From Haloarcula sp. (GTDB taxonomy: Archaea; Halobacteriota; Halobacteria; Halobacteriales; Haloarculaceae): a stretch of 10,150 nucleotides of DNA. Made by a program: the position numbers and the translations under genes. A model generated the notes under the pieces. It worked only from the letters and a program-made list of their open reading frames with translations. It searched no databases and was not told where the DNA came from. Positions 1-6,604 of this stretch are shown in pieces. The first letter of the stretch is position 1. Every line of letters begins with the position of its first letter. The stretch is taken from contig JAQCNK010000137.1 in NCBI GenBank assembly GCA_028275075.1, positions 1 through 10,150 on the forward strand, read 5' to 3'.

Positions 1-84
1 ACACAGTATTGAAGACGGGTCGAGCCAACAGTACACGGGATCGCGGGCGATACGCTTTTTCACGGGGGGCACGCAGTTTCGGCC

Positions 85-747
85 ATGACACCGCCGCCCA
101 GGGACGAGGAGCCGACACGGGTCGTCTCGCCCCACGAGCCCGGCGAGACAGATGCCGACGGGGAGCACGAGACAACCGACATGGACGAGGCGCCACAGTC
201 GGCGGACCCGACCAGCGTCCCCGAAGACGTCCAGAAGTACGAACGATTCACCAAGATAGAGAGCGGGACCTACGACCGCGCAAACGAGTTCCTCCGCGAG
301 CGCAGCTATATCACCGCACGCGAGTGGGCAATCGCTCGACTCTGTGCGGATTTCCGGACCGAGACGGGCGTCGAGATGACGAAAATCGGCGAAAACCTCC
401 CGGAACTCGTCCCGTTCATGACCGATACCTACACGCCCCAGGCGGTCAACCAGGCGCGGGCGTCCTTCGAGGAGAAGGTCCGGAAGGCCGGCGCAACCTT
501 CCTCTACGGGGCGATGTCGGATTTCTTCACCGCCGAGGAACTTGACGACGTGATGTATGAGTCGACGGAGGTCGCGAAGTTCCTTCTGGAGGTCGAAGGC
601 GTCGACCTCGCCGTCGAGGAGGAGATGGCAGCCGAGGACCGAATCTCGACGGTGATGCGGGAAGTGCGCGAACACTCGGCGGCACTGCGCCACGACGAGG
701 TGTGTTGCCCAGAGTGTGGCCACGAGTTCGGTGTCGATGAAAAGTGA
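85..747 (+). CDS. DUF5806 family protein
   Basis: The 220-residue protein matches the haloarchaeal DUF5806 family as I remember it; its role is unknown. The first ~45 residues are acidic, Pro/Asp/Glu-rich and probably disordered. A conserved helical core follows from VPEDVQKYERF (near residue 46) through REWAIARLCADF and EMTKIGENLPELVPFM to FLLEVEGVDL (near residue 170). The C-terminus has a CCPECGH knuckle with two close CxxC-type cysteines, which suggests half of a zinc site; a partner Cys pair is not visible, so metal binding is uncertain. No signal peptide or membrane segment is seen, so it should be cytoplasmic. The ATG at 85 has a T-rich TATA-like stretch (about 54-61) roughly 26 bases upstream, which fits a leaderless start. 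The stop overlaps the next gene by 11 bases, suggesting co-transcription. Confidence 0.85.
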   Translation: MTPPPRDEEPTRVVSPHEPGETDADGEHETTDMDEAPQSADPTSVPEDVQKYERFTKIESGTYDRANEFLRERSYITAREWAIARLCADFRTETGVEMTKIGENLPELVPFMTDTYTPQAVNQARASFEEKVRKAGATFLYGAMSDFFTAEELDDVMYESTEVAKFLLEVEGVDLAVEEEMAAEDRISTVMREVREHSAALRHDEVCCPECGHEFGVDEK

Positions 748-1150
748 GACGCGGTCGGTTCTGAAATCCGACCTGTTCCTGGCGACGGTCATGCTCGGGA
801 CCGGCCTGTTCAGCGGGGGGAGCGAAGCCGTCCGTGCGGCCCCGGTTGTCACGCCCATCATCGCCGCACTCATCGCCGTCTCTATCTATCTCGCTGAGCA
901 CGACGTAGTGCCCGGGCTCTACCCCGAAGTCGCCACGGTCGCTGCCTTCATCACAACTGTCGCCGTCGGCGCCGGCCTCATCGTCGCATTGCCGGCCAAA
1001 GCTGCGGTCGTCGCCGCAGCAGGACTGACTGGTGGGGGCTTTGGCGTCATCATCTACCGGCTGATCTTCGGCGTCTTCCTGCCGGTGCCGGAGTATCGGC
1101 TACAAAAAGGCGAAGAACCGGAGGAGACGGTCGACGCGGAGCAGTTGTAG
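737..1150 (+). CDS. small integral membrane protein, unknown function
   Basis: I do not recognise a family. From the ATG at 737 the product is 137 residues. After a short polar N-terminus (KSETRSVLKSD) there are about three to four hydrophobic segments: near residues 13-25, 33-52 (APVVTPIIAALIAVSIYL), 64-90 (VATVAAFITTVAVGAGLIVAL) and 92-115 (Ala/Gly/Ile-rich). A short acidic tail (EEPEETVDAE) should face the cytoplasm. The frame is open further upstream to 716, but the ATG at 737 overlaps the DUF5806 stop in the usual manner of translationally coupled haloarchaeal genes and gives a sensible membrane-protein N-terminus, so I chose it. It ends 24 bases before palindromic element A copy 1, which could act as a transcript-end hairpin. 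Confidence 0.75.
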   Translation: MKSETRSVLKSDLFLATVMLGTGLFSGGSEAVRAAPVVTPIIAALIAVSIYLAEHDVVPGLYPEVATVAAFITTVAVGAGLIVALPAKAAVVAAAGLTGGGFGVIIYRLIFGVFLPVPEYRLQKGEEPEETVDAEQL

Positions 1151-1175
1151 CGCTCGTCCAGTGCTTCGACGGCTA

Positions 1176-1241
1176 TACGGGTCGACACTGATAGAATTCG
1201 GCTGCCAGACCTCGGCGAATATCTATCAGTGTCGACCCGTA
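1176..1241. mobile_element. Family A palindromic MITE-like element, copy 1
   Basis: This 66-bp near-perfect palindrome has ends TACGGGTCGACACTGATAGA / TCTATCAGTGTCGACCCGTA and is flanked by TA on both sides (1174-1175 and 1242-1243). The arms match for 20 bases, or 22 with the TA flanks. The core reads AATTCGGC...CGGCGAATAT. It encodes no transposase. Two other copies (6048-6121, 7722-7794) share the ends and core almost exactly; this copy lacks 6 bases in the left arm and 2 in the loop relative to them. It lies between convergent genes and contributes the last codons and stop of pyrC. Size, terminal inverted repeats and 2-bp flanking duplication fit a non-autonomous element. A TA duplication is typical of IS630/Tc1-mariner and some IS5-group elements; the parent is not identified here. 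Confidence 0.85.
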
Positions 1242-2575
1242 TACGAACGTGTGCCGTCGGCAGCCCGGACGTTCTGGCCCTTGTGGTCGTAGAAGATATC
1301 CTCATCAGCGCTACTCGATTCCCCTGGGGCACTGCTCGAGTCGCCGCGCTCGAACACAGTGGTCCCGCGGACCATCGTCCACTCGGGGAAGACGGCGTCG
1401 AACCCTTCGAAGGGGGTCCAGCCACAGTCAGTGTGGCGCTCCGCGGCGCGGAGTTCGGTCGTCTCGGTGGTGTCGACCAACACGAGATCGGCGTCGCTGC
1501 CCGGTTCGATGGCTCCTTTTCGAGGGATGTCGAACACCTGCGCCGGATTCGTAGCCGTCAGGTCACGAACCCGCTCGTAGCCCAGCGCTGTGTCGGGGTC
1601 GGCGGCCTCCGCGAGCAGGAGTGGGAGCGCCGTCTCGACGCCTGGCACGCCCGACGGGGCGTCCCAGATGCTCGCATCTTTCTCCTCGGTAGTGTGTGGC
1701 GCGTGGTCGGTCGCGATCATGTCGACGGAGCCGTCTGCGACCCGGTCATACACGTCTTCCCGGCGCTTCTCGCGGCGCAGTGGCGGGTTCATCCGTCCGT
1801 AGGTGTCGAGTTCACCGAGGTCCGCACGCGAGAGCAGGAGGTGATGGGGCGTAACTTCCGTTGTCATCCCTGCATCGGCGGCGATGTCGATCCCCTCCGG
1901 CGTCGACGTGTGAGCGATGTGGATACGTGCGCCGGCCGCCTCGGCAGCGTCGCAGGCACGGCGGACGGCGCGGCGCTCGGCCTCCGCGGCCCGGTAGGCG
2001 CTCCAGGCGTCAGCGTCCTCGCGGGCCGTCGCGTCGTCGTTGAAGTAGTCGGCGTCCTCGGCGTGCACTGTCACCGTGGTGCCGGCGTCGGTGGCGGCCC
2101 CGAGCGCGTCTTCGAACAGGTCGCGTTCGATTCCCATATCGCCCGTCGAATCGGCCAGGAACACCTCGCCGAGGGCGAAGAGCCGGCGGGGAAAGAGGCT
2201 CTCGGGGTCCCACTCGGCCGTGACGCCACCGTTGATACCCCAGTCGATAATCGAGTCGGCTGCAAACTCAGCCTTCGCATCGAAGGCCGCGCCGTCGACG
2301 GTCGGCGGGTCGGTGTTGGGCTGGTCGACCACGCAGGTGACACCGCCCGCGGCCGCGGCCCGGGAGCCACTCGCCCACGTCTCCTTGTGCGGGTAGCCAG
2401 GCTGTCGGAAGTGGACATGTGTGTCTATCATCCCCGGGAACAGCCGTTTGCCGGATACGTCGATGGTGCAACCGTCATCGCCCGAGAGATTCCGACCCAC
2501 CTCGGCGATGGTCTCGCCACGCACACGGACATCCCGCTGTCGACCGTCCGCGAGTGTGGCATTGCGAATGAGCAT
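1226..2575 (-). CDS. pyrC: dihydroorotase
   Basis: Cytoplasmic amidohydrolase of pyrimidine synthesis; it interconverts N-carbamoyl-aspartate and dihydroorotate. From the ATG at 2575 it has 449 residues, normal for class I. Motifs: FPGMIDTHVHFRQPG (metal ligands H53, H55), VVDQPNTDP, VHAED (H171), IHIAHTSTPEG (H222), EVTPHHLLLS, GRMNPPLR and IATDHAPHT (D290). In GEVFLADSTG a Glu (137) stands where many relatives have the metal-bridging Lys. A GTG two codons upstream (2581) is possible but less likely. It follows the lipoate-ligase gene by 24 bases and is probably co-transcribed. The C-terminus is unusual: the frame runs into repeat element A copy 1, which encodes the final YTGRH and the TGA stop. 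Removing the element gives ...GTRS followed by TAG, so the ancestral protein was probably five residues shorter. Confidence 0.95.
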   Translation of the reverse strand: MLIRNATLADGRQRDVRVRGETIAEVGRNLSGDDGCTIDVSGKRLFPGMIDTHVHFRQPGYPHKETWASGSRAAAAGGVTCVVDQPNTDPPTVDGAAFDAKAEFAADSIIDWGINGGVTAEWDPESLFPRRLFALGEVFLADSTGDMGIERDLFEDALGAATDAGTTVTVHAEDADYFNDDATAREDADAWSAYRAAEAERRAVRRACDAAEAAGARIHIAHTSTPEGIDIAADAGMTTEVTPHHLLLSRADLGELDTYGRMNPPLRREKRREDVYDRVADGSVDMIATDHAPHTTEEKDASIWDAPSGVPGVETALPLLLAEAADPDTALGYERVRDLTATNPAQVFDIPRKGAIEPGSDADLVLVDTTETTELRAAERHTDCGWTPFEGFDAVFPEWTMVRGTTVFERGDSSSAPGESSSADEDIFYDHKGQNVRAADGTRSYTGRH

Positions 2576-2599
2576 ACCCACTCTGGACCGGGCGGACCC

Positions 2600-3280
2600 C
2601 TAAACGTCTCGGATACTGTCGCGCGCTGTCACCCTTCTAGAACCGACGAGTTCGGTCGACAGCGCGTCGATAACTCCGTCGTCATCACCGCCAGCCAGGG
2701 CGACACTCCCAACCGAGTCGGAGTCGAACGGGAGATCGAGCGCCTCGTAGACAGGTGCAAGCACGTCACCGATGGCGACGTGATCGCGGAGCACGACGAT
2801 GCCGGCGGTGAGCGCTACGTTCTGACGAACGCGCTGTGCGATGCCGACGAGTTTCCCGTCAGCCTGCAGCGAGTGAGCGCCGGGACAGAACGAGTCGGGC
2901 GGCTCCCCCTCGCGAGCGTCGACGCCGACGGTTTCGAGCGCGCGCTTGATTGCGCCGCTCACGCGGTCGTACCGCTCGCCGATACCCCCGCGACTGTCGG
3001 TGGTCGGTTCGACGAGGGCGAAGGCGACCGTCGAACCGGTGTAGGCGACGGCACGGCCGCCGACCTCGCGTTCGAGGACCGCATACCCGCGGTCGCGGGC
3101 CGTCTCACGGGAACGTTGATACCCATCTGTGCGCCTGTCCCGTCGGCCGAACGCGACCTGCCTATGGGGGCGCCAGATACGGAGGCGGGGCTCGGCGTCG
3201 TCGGCCACTTGGGCCAGAAGGGCTCGCGTCCGCTCGTGGTCCCGTTCGTGATCGTTCGCCCGGCCTCGGAGGAGTCGCAC
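2600..3280 (-). CDS. lipoate-protein ligase family protein (LplA/BPL fold)
   Basis: 226 residues from GTG 3280. It resembles the LplA/LipB/BPL catalytic domain family: LRIWRPHRQVAFGRRD near residue 33, an REVGGRAVAYTGSTVAFAL segment (71-89) corresponding to the nucleotide/lipoyl-binding RRxxGGG region, and FCPGAHSLQADGKLVGIAQR (131-150) with K143 as the probable conserved ligand-binding Lys. Family members attach lipoate or octanoate to E2 subunits of 2-oxoacid dehydrogenases or to GcvH. I cannot tell ligase from octanoyltransferase by eye; C132 might matter for the latter. The frame extends upstream to 3382, but that part is low-quality Arg/Cys-rich sequence. The GTG at 3280 lies about 26 bases downstream of a TATA box, so a leaderless GTG start is preferred. 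pyrC follows on the same strand. Confidence 0.8.
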   Translation of the reverse strand: MRLLRGRANDHERDHERTRALLAQVADDAEPRLRIWRPHRQVAFGRRDRRTDGYQRSRETARDRGYAVLEREVGGRAVAYTGSTVAFALVEPTTDSRGGIGERYDRVSGAIKRALETVGVDAREGEPPDSFCPGAHSLQADGKLVGIAQRVRQNVALTAGIVVLRDHVAIGDVLAPVYEALDLPFDSDSVGSVALAGGDDDGVIDALSTELVGSRRVTARDSIRDV

Positions 3281-3302
3281 AGGCGCGTTATGCGACAGAC
3301 GG

Positions 3303-3309
3303 ACTAATA
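3303..3309 (-). promoter_or_regulatory. TATA box of the lipoate-ligase/pyrC transcript
   Basis: On the minus strand the sequence reads AGTATTAGTCC, an archaeal TATA-like box centred about 26 bases upstream of the GTG at 3280, the standard spacing for a leaderless haloarchaeal transcript. The same bases read CTAATACT on the plus strand and could serve the divergent M23-like gene, with a transcript start near 3332. The box lies within a sequence resembling the end of repeat family B. Confidence 0.5.
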
Positions 3310-3321
3310 CTGTTGGCTGTA
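3304..3321. repeat. Solo end of family B element
   Basis: TAATACTGTTGGCTGTAA matches the 18-base terminal repeat of the complete family B element (TGATACTGGTGGCTGTAA, 4219-4236) at 16 of 18 positions. No opposite arm or core is visible within about 100 bases on either side, so this is a remnant or solo end. It lies in the divergent promoter region between the lipoate-ligase gene and the M23-like gene. Confidence 0.55.
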
Positions 3322-3381
3322 AGCATCGCGCATGTTCTCTCTGGCGACAGGCACATGCCCGCCGGTACCCAACCGGCGGCA

Positions 3382-4221
3382 ATGGCTGTCACGGTCCCTG
3401 AAAGCGCTCTCCACCAGTACTACCGATTTTCGCTGTACAACTCCCCGTTCGACGCCCACGACGAGGGGTGTGCTATCGACTGCTACCCCGAGGGAGCGCG
3501 AGCGCCGTCGCCGGTGGCTGGTGACGTGATCGATACCAAGCGGGTGCGAGCACCGCCGAAGACCTACGCCGCCGAGCACGACTACCTGATTCTGATAGAT
3601 ACTGGCGACTACGTCGCTCGTCTGCTCCACGTGCAACCGGGGGTCGAGGCCGGAGATACCGTGCGCGTGGGTGATGATCTCGGGACCCTCGTCCGGGCGG
3701 GCTTTTTCGCGCCGTGGGTCCCGAACCATATCCACCTCGGATTCAGGACCGCGGACGCGAACCCGTATCGAGCGGCGGGCTCCATACCTGTCGAGGCCGG
3801 CGTCGACCTCGAACCGCTTTCGTGGGACGGCACCGGCACTGTCGTCGAGACGGGCGAGACGTGGGCACGCCTGGACAGCCCCACACACCCCGCACCGGGC
3901 GAGCGGTTCGTCGGGGTGGCAACGGGCGACCGCCGAGACGGTGGCGTCCTCGACGGCGGCCTTCCCCACTACGAGTGGGGCGGCGTGCTGGGGAGCCAAA
4001 ACGGGGCGAGTGTGGCACAGTTGGCGGGCCAGCGCGTGGGGACTACCGACGGGCGCACAGTCGCCTGGGACCACATCACGGTGCTGGCCAACGGCGACCC
4101 CGTCACCGGCGTAGCGCTGTTCTGTTCACGCGACGACGCCGGGGTAAAACTCGTCGGCGAGGGCGTCGATTTCGCGGTTGGGGAGCGGGTGGAAGTGACC
4201 GTCAGCCGCGACCGGAGCTGA
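3382..4221 (+). CDS. M23/LytM-like fold protein, haloarchaeal, function unknown
   Basis: 279 residues from ATG 3382; ATG 3355 (9 residues more, MPAGTQPAA) is an equally possible start. The N-terminal half resembles the lysostaphin/M23 duplicated-hybrid fold: SPFDAHDEGCAIDCYPEGARAPSPVAGDVI (residues 21-50) parallels the HxxxD plus 'Gtp-V-Apa-G-V' pattern with H26 and D33, then DYLILIDTGDYVARLLHV and GDTVRVGDDLGTL, and NHIHLGFR with H116 and H118 as the HxH motif. The C-terminal half (from ~135) has small beta-rich segments I do not recognise. No signal peptide is seen, and haloarchaea lack murein, so cell-wall hydrolysis is not implied. The TGA stop is formed by the first three bases of family B element 4219-4303, so the C-terminus may have been altered by that insertion. 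Confidence 0.7.
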   Translation: MAVTVPESALHQYYRFSLYNSPFDAHDEGCAIDCYPEGARAPSPVAGDVIDTKRVRAPPKTYAAEHDYLILIDTGDYVARLLHVQPGVEAGDTVRVGDDLGTLVRAGFFAPWVPNHIHLGFRTADANPYRAAGSIPVEAGVDLEPLSWDGTGTVVETGETWARLDSPTHPAPGERFVGVATGDRRDGGVLDGGLPHYEWGGVLGSQNGASVAQLAGQRVGTTDGRTVAWDHITVLANGDPVTGVALFCSRDDAGVKLVGEGVDFAVGERVEVTVSRDRS

Positions 4222-4303
4222 TACTGGTGGCTGTAACAAACTGAAGTAAATTCGCCACTCTGGGGTGGCGAATATCTTTACGAACTTACAGCCACCAGTA
4301 TCA
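4219..4303. mobile_element. Family B palindromic MITE-like element, complete copy
   Basis: This 85-bp element has perfect 18-base terminal inverted repeats (TGATACTGGTGGCTGTAA at 4219-4236 and its complement at 4286-4303). It has an inner hairpin, ATTCGCCAC (4250-4258) with GTGGCGAAT (4265-4273), around a 6-base loop. There is no coding capacity for a transposase. It separates two plus-strand genes: its first bases are the stop codon of the upstream gene, and it ends about 60 bases before the lipoprotein start. A clear target duplication is not visible. The AT-rich GAATATCTTTAC could mimic a TATA box, and the hairpin could act in transcript termination; both are inferences. Confidence 0.8.
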
Positions 4304-4364
4304 GTCGCGACGGCAAGACTCTTCAGGCGTGTCTCTTTTGCCCGTCCCGCCACAGTGTTCACTA

Positions 4365-5789
4365 ATGCGACGTGATTTCGCTGTCGTCTGCTGTGCCGTG
4401 GCGCTCGTCCTTGCGGGCTGTCAAGGGCTAGGCGTACGCACGGGTGAGGAGGCACCGACCGACACACCCGGCGAGGCAACCGTGTTGGAGCTTCGGCAGG
4501 CGGATAATCGCTCGAATGGGACGACGGGTATCGAGGGGACCCGTCCAGATCCCGAACGCGACCGACTCGGCTGGGAGAACGGCTACTGGTACGATGACCC
4601 GGTCAACGTGACGACAAGTGACGGACTCAGCGAGAGCGAGCTATCGATTGTCACCGCCCGGACGATGGCCCGCGTCGAGCGCATCCGCGACCGGGAGTTC
4701 GAGTCCACGGTGCCGGTTGAGATCATCTCGCGGGCCGAGTACCGCTCGCGCTCAAATTCGGGTGGTGGTGTCGAGCCCGGGAGAGACCCTTGGAACGACC
4801 AGGTGTGGGAGTCGCTGCTGCTCGTCGGCGAGTCCCGGGGCAGTAGCGAGGCCATCAGCGACACGGAGAGTAACTCGGTGCTTGGGTACTACTCGCCGGA
4901 TCAGAACAGTATCGTCATCGTCAGCGAGAGCGAGACGCCGACAGTCGATCGGCGTACCCTGGCCCACGAACTCGTCCACGCCCTCCAAGACCAGCAGTTC
5001 GGCATCGAGGGGTCCGCTACGACCCAGGACACGCAACTGGCCACCAACGGCGTCGTCGAGGGGGAAGCGAACCATATTCAGAACATCTACCAGCAACGGT
5101 GTAAGTACCGGTGGAGTTGTATTCCGCGACCTGACAGTGGTAGTGGCGGCGGGGGCGGCGACGGCGGCCGAGAGAACCCCGGCGTCTTCACCATTATGCT
5201 CCAGCCGTACATCAGCGGGCCGGATTTCATCGAACACGTCTATGACAACGGCGGCTGGGATAGCGTCGACGCACTCCACGAGAGTGTCCCCTCGAGTTCC
5301 GAGCAGATAATTCACCCCGAGCGGTACCCCGCTGAGACGCCCGTCGAGGTTCGCGTCACTGACCGCTCGAACGACGAGTGGGACCGCTTCGACCACTATC
5401 CGGTCGGCGATACGGTCGGAGAGGCATCTATCTTTGCGATGTTCTACCACAATGACCAGACCGAGGGCTACCGCTACAGTTACGTGAGCCAGCCTTCTGA
5501 AGGGTGGGCCGGCGACACGGTCGTGCCCTACCAGAACGACAACGGGGACGGCGGGTACGTCTGGGAGAGTCGCTGGGACACCGAACAAGACGCCCGTGAG
5601 TTCGCCAGCGCGTACCGTAACGCGTTGACCGAGACACACGGCGCCCGTACCCAGTCCGGGAACGTCTACGTCGTCCCCGACGGCTCCTTTGCCGACGCCT
5701 TCCGTGTCGTCCGCGAGGGACGGACGGTACGCATCGTTAACGGACCGACAGTCTCGGACCTTGACAGAATCCATCAGCCGGAGTCGTAA
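4365..5789 (+). CDS. HVO_1808-type surface lipoprotein, putative metalloprotease (HELVH)
   Basis: 474 residues from ATG 4365 (an in-frame upstream start at 4329 would bury the signal). The N-terminus MRRDFAVVCCAVALVLAGC has an Arg pair suited to Tat export and an LAGC lipobox with Cys19, so it is predicted to be an exported, lipid-anchored protein. A low-complexity Thr/Pro/Glu linker leads to DRLGWENGYWYDDPVNVT. Conserved blocks include LGYYSPDQNSIVIVSE and LAHELVHALQDQQFG, with HELVH at 201-205, and GVVEGEANHIQNIY (E232/E234), the order expected for a gluzincin-like zinc site. A CKYRWSC pair and a Gly-rich run follow. I recognise it as the haloarchaeal HVO_1808 family surface protein; peptidase activity is inferred from the motif only. 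A T-rich box near 4335-4340 could be its promoter. Confidence 0.85.
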   Translation: MRRDFAVVCCAVALVLAGCQGLGVRTGEEAPTDTPGEATVLELRQADNRSNGTTGIEGTRPDPERDRLGWENGYWYDDPVNVTTSDGLSESELSIVTARTMARVERIRDREFESTVPVEIISRAEYRSRSNSGGGVEPGRDPWNDQVWESLLLVGESRGSSEAISDTESNSVLGYYSPDQNSIVIVSESETPTVDRRTLAHELVHALQDQQFGIEGSATTQDTQLATNGVVEGEANHIQNIYQQRCKYRWSCIPRPDSGSGGGGGDGGRENPGVFTIMLQPYISGPDFIEHVYDNGGWDSVDALHESVPSSSEQIIHPERYPAETPVEVRVTDRSNDEWDRFDHYPVGDTVGEASIFAMFYHNDQTEGYRYSYVSQPSEGWAGDTVVPYQNDNGDGGYVWESRWDTEQDAREFASAYRNALTETHGARTQSGNVYVVPDGSFADAFRVVREGRTVRIVNGPTVSDLDRIHQPES

Positions 5790-5797
5790 TAACTGAC

Positions 5798-6209
5798 TGT
5801 TGGACTCTCTTCCCGACTCTCCGGGATGATCACCACAACAATCAGTCGTGGCGACAGAGCGAGCCCTACGCCGACGAGTTTGGCGAGCCAAGGGGCGGCG
5901 CGAGCGGTCGCGGTGGTGGTGGCGGTATCGGTGGCGGTGGTCAGGAGACCGCGATCTCGGCCCGCTCGGACATCGTGGTCGTCTGGCAGTACGAGGACAT
6001 CACCGCTGCCTATAGGGCCAGCCACGTGAACACTGACCGGCCGACTATACGGGTCGACAGAACGATTGATAGAATTCGGCTTCGCCAGACCCCGGCGAAT
6101 ATCTATCAGTGTCGACCCGTATAACAGGGATCTCCTCGAGGCTATCGACGACGCGCTGGACCCGGACACTGCTGGACGCGTCGGAACGGAACCGCGTCCA
6201 AGCGAGTAG
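5798..6209 (+). pseudogene. Unidentified gene remnant split by family A element copy 2
   Basis: Downstream of the lipoprotein gene a frame without a start codon reads halophile-like protein: DDHHNNQSWRQSEPYADEF, a Gly-rich run, then ISARSDIVVVWQYED and AYRASHVNTDRPT. It is broken at 6046 by element A copy 2. After the element a different frame reads NRDLLEAIDDALDPDTAG up to a TAG at 6207-6209. If the element and one of its TA flanks (76 bases in all) are removed, the junction becomes CCG ACT AAC AGG GAT, and the two parts are in one frame. This shows the element was inserted into a coding sequence. No start is visible 5' of the DDHH part, so the N-terminus is also missing and the left boundary given is approximate. 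I do not recognise the family. Confidence 0.6.
6048..6121. mobile_element. Family A palindromic MITE-like element, copy 2
   Basis: 74 bp with ends TACGGGTCGAC and GTCGACCCGTA, flanked by TA on both sides (6046-6047 and 6122-6123). It differs from copy 3 by one indel and one substitution in the loop region. Unlike copy 1, its left arm carries six extra bases (ACAGAACGATTGATAG against ACACTGATAG), so the stem is imperfect there. It interrupts a reading frame, and its removal with one TA restores that frame. Confidence 0.85.
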
Positions 6210-6249
6210 TTCCACAGAAGGTTAGAAGCCGACGCACAAACGGGGAGTC

Positions 6250-6534
6250 ATGGTAGACCGAATCATGATGGTCACGGCGTACACGACTTTCGACCTCCTC
6301 GACGGCGAAGTCGAGGGCCACGGCTTCGAAGAGGAGGCGATGGCGGTGCTGAACGTCACCTCGCCGAAGAAAAATCCCGACCACGTCTCGGTGCAACTGG
6401 AGATGGACAACACGCAAATTGACAACGTCGAACCCCACGCCGATACGGTGACACTGTCGGCCGATCAGGCCCGTGAGATGGCCGCCGAACTTGAGAAACA
6501 CGCCGAGAAAGTCGAGGCCGCCCAGTCCGAGTGA
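6250..6534 (+). CDS. DUF6360 family protein
   Basis: 94 residues, a full-length match to what I remember of the haloarchaeal DUF6360 family, whose function is unknown. The order is MVDRIMMVTAYTTFDLLDG, then HGFEEEAMAVLNVTSP, a strand-rich middle (DHVSVQLEMDNTQIDNVEPHADTVTLS) and a C-terminal helix (ADQAREMAAELEKHAEKVEAA). It is acidic and soluble, with no signal or membrane segment. The start ATG is the first in frame and the N-terminus fits the family. A weak TATA-like GGTTAGAA (6219-6226) lies about 27 bases upstream, which fits a leaderless transcript. It is the first intact gene after the element-disrupted remnant. The identification rests on sequence memory, not a search. Confidence 0.8.
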   Translation: MVDRIMMVTAYTTFDLLDGEVEGHGFEEEAMAVLNVTSPKKNPDHVSVQLEMDNTQIDNVEPHADTVTLSADQAREMAAELEKHAEKVEAAQSE

Positions 6535-6552
6535 GCGCCGCCGGAAAGGGAG

Positions 6553-6560
6553 AAATATTT
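6553..6560 (+). promoter_or_regulatory. TATA box of the CPCC gene
   Basis: AAATATTT sits in otherwise GC-rich sequence just after the DUF6360 stop. A start of transcription about 26 bases downstream would fall near 6582-6584, which is at the GTG of the longest frame and 21 bases upstream of the ATG at 6605. Confidence 0.55.
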
Positions 6561-6604
6561 GAACGGCCCGATAGTTCTTTGATGTGTCGTGTCATACCAC
6601 GGGT

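Noticed and set aside
1174..1243. Element A copy 1 as a simple intrinsic terminator between convergent genes
   Set aside because: A hairpin could form, but the same sequence occurs twice elsewhere in other contexts, including inside a reading frame, so a dispersed element is the better primary call.
1229..3307. 692-codon plus-strand open frame
   Set aside because: It lies antisense to pyrC and the lipoate-ligase gene. Its translation shows no domain structure, while the opposite strand has clear catalytic motifs; long antisense frames are expected in GC-rich haloarchaeal genes.
2950..3381. N-terminal extension of the M23-like frame back to 2950
   Set aside because: This part is antisense to the lipoate-ligase gene and is Arg/Gly-rich without structure. 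Starts at 3355 or 3382 fit the divergent promoter.
4752..5891. 379-codon minus-strand open frame
   Set aside because: It is antisense to the HVO_1808-type lipoprotein, which has a lipobox, an HELVH motif and family-specific blocks. The antisense product has no recognisable features.
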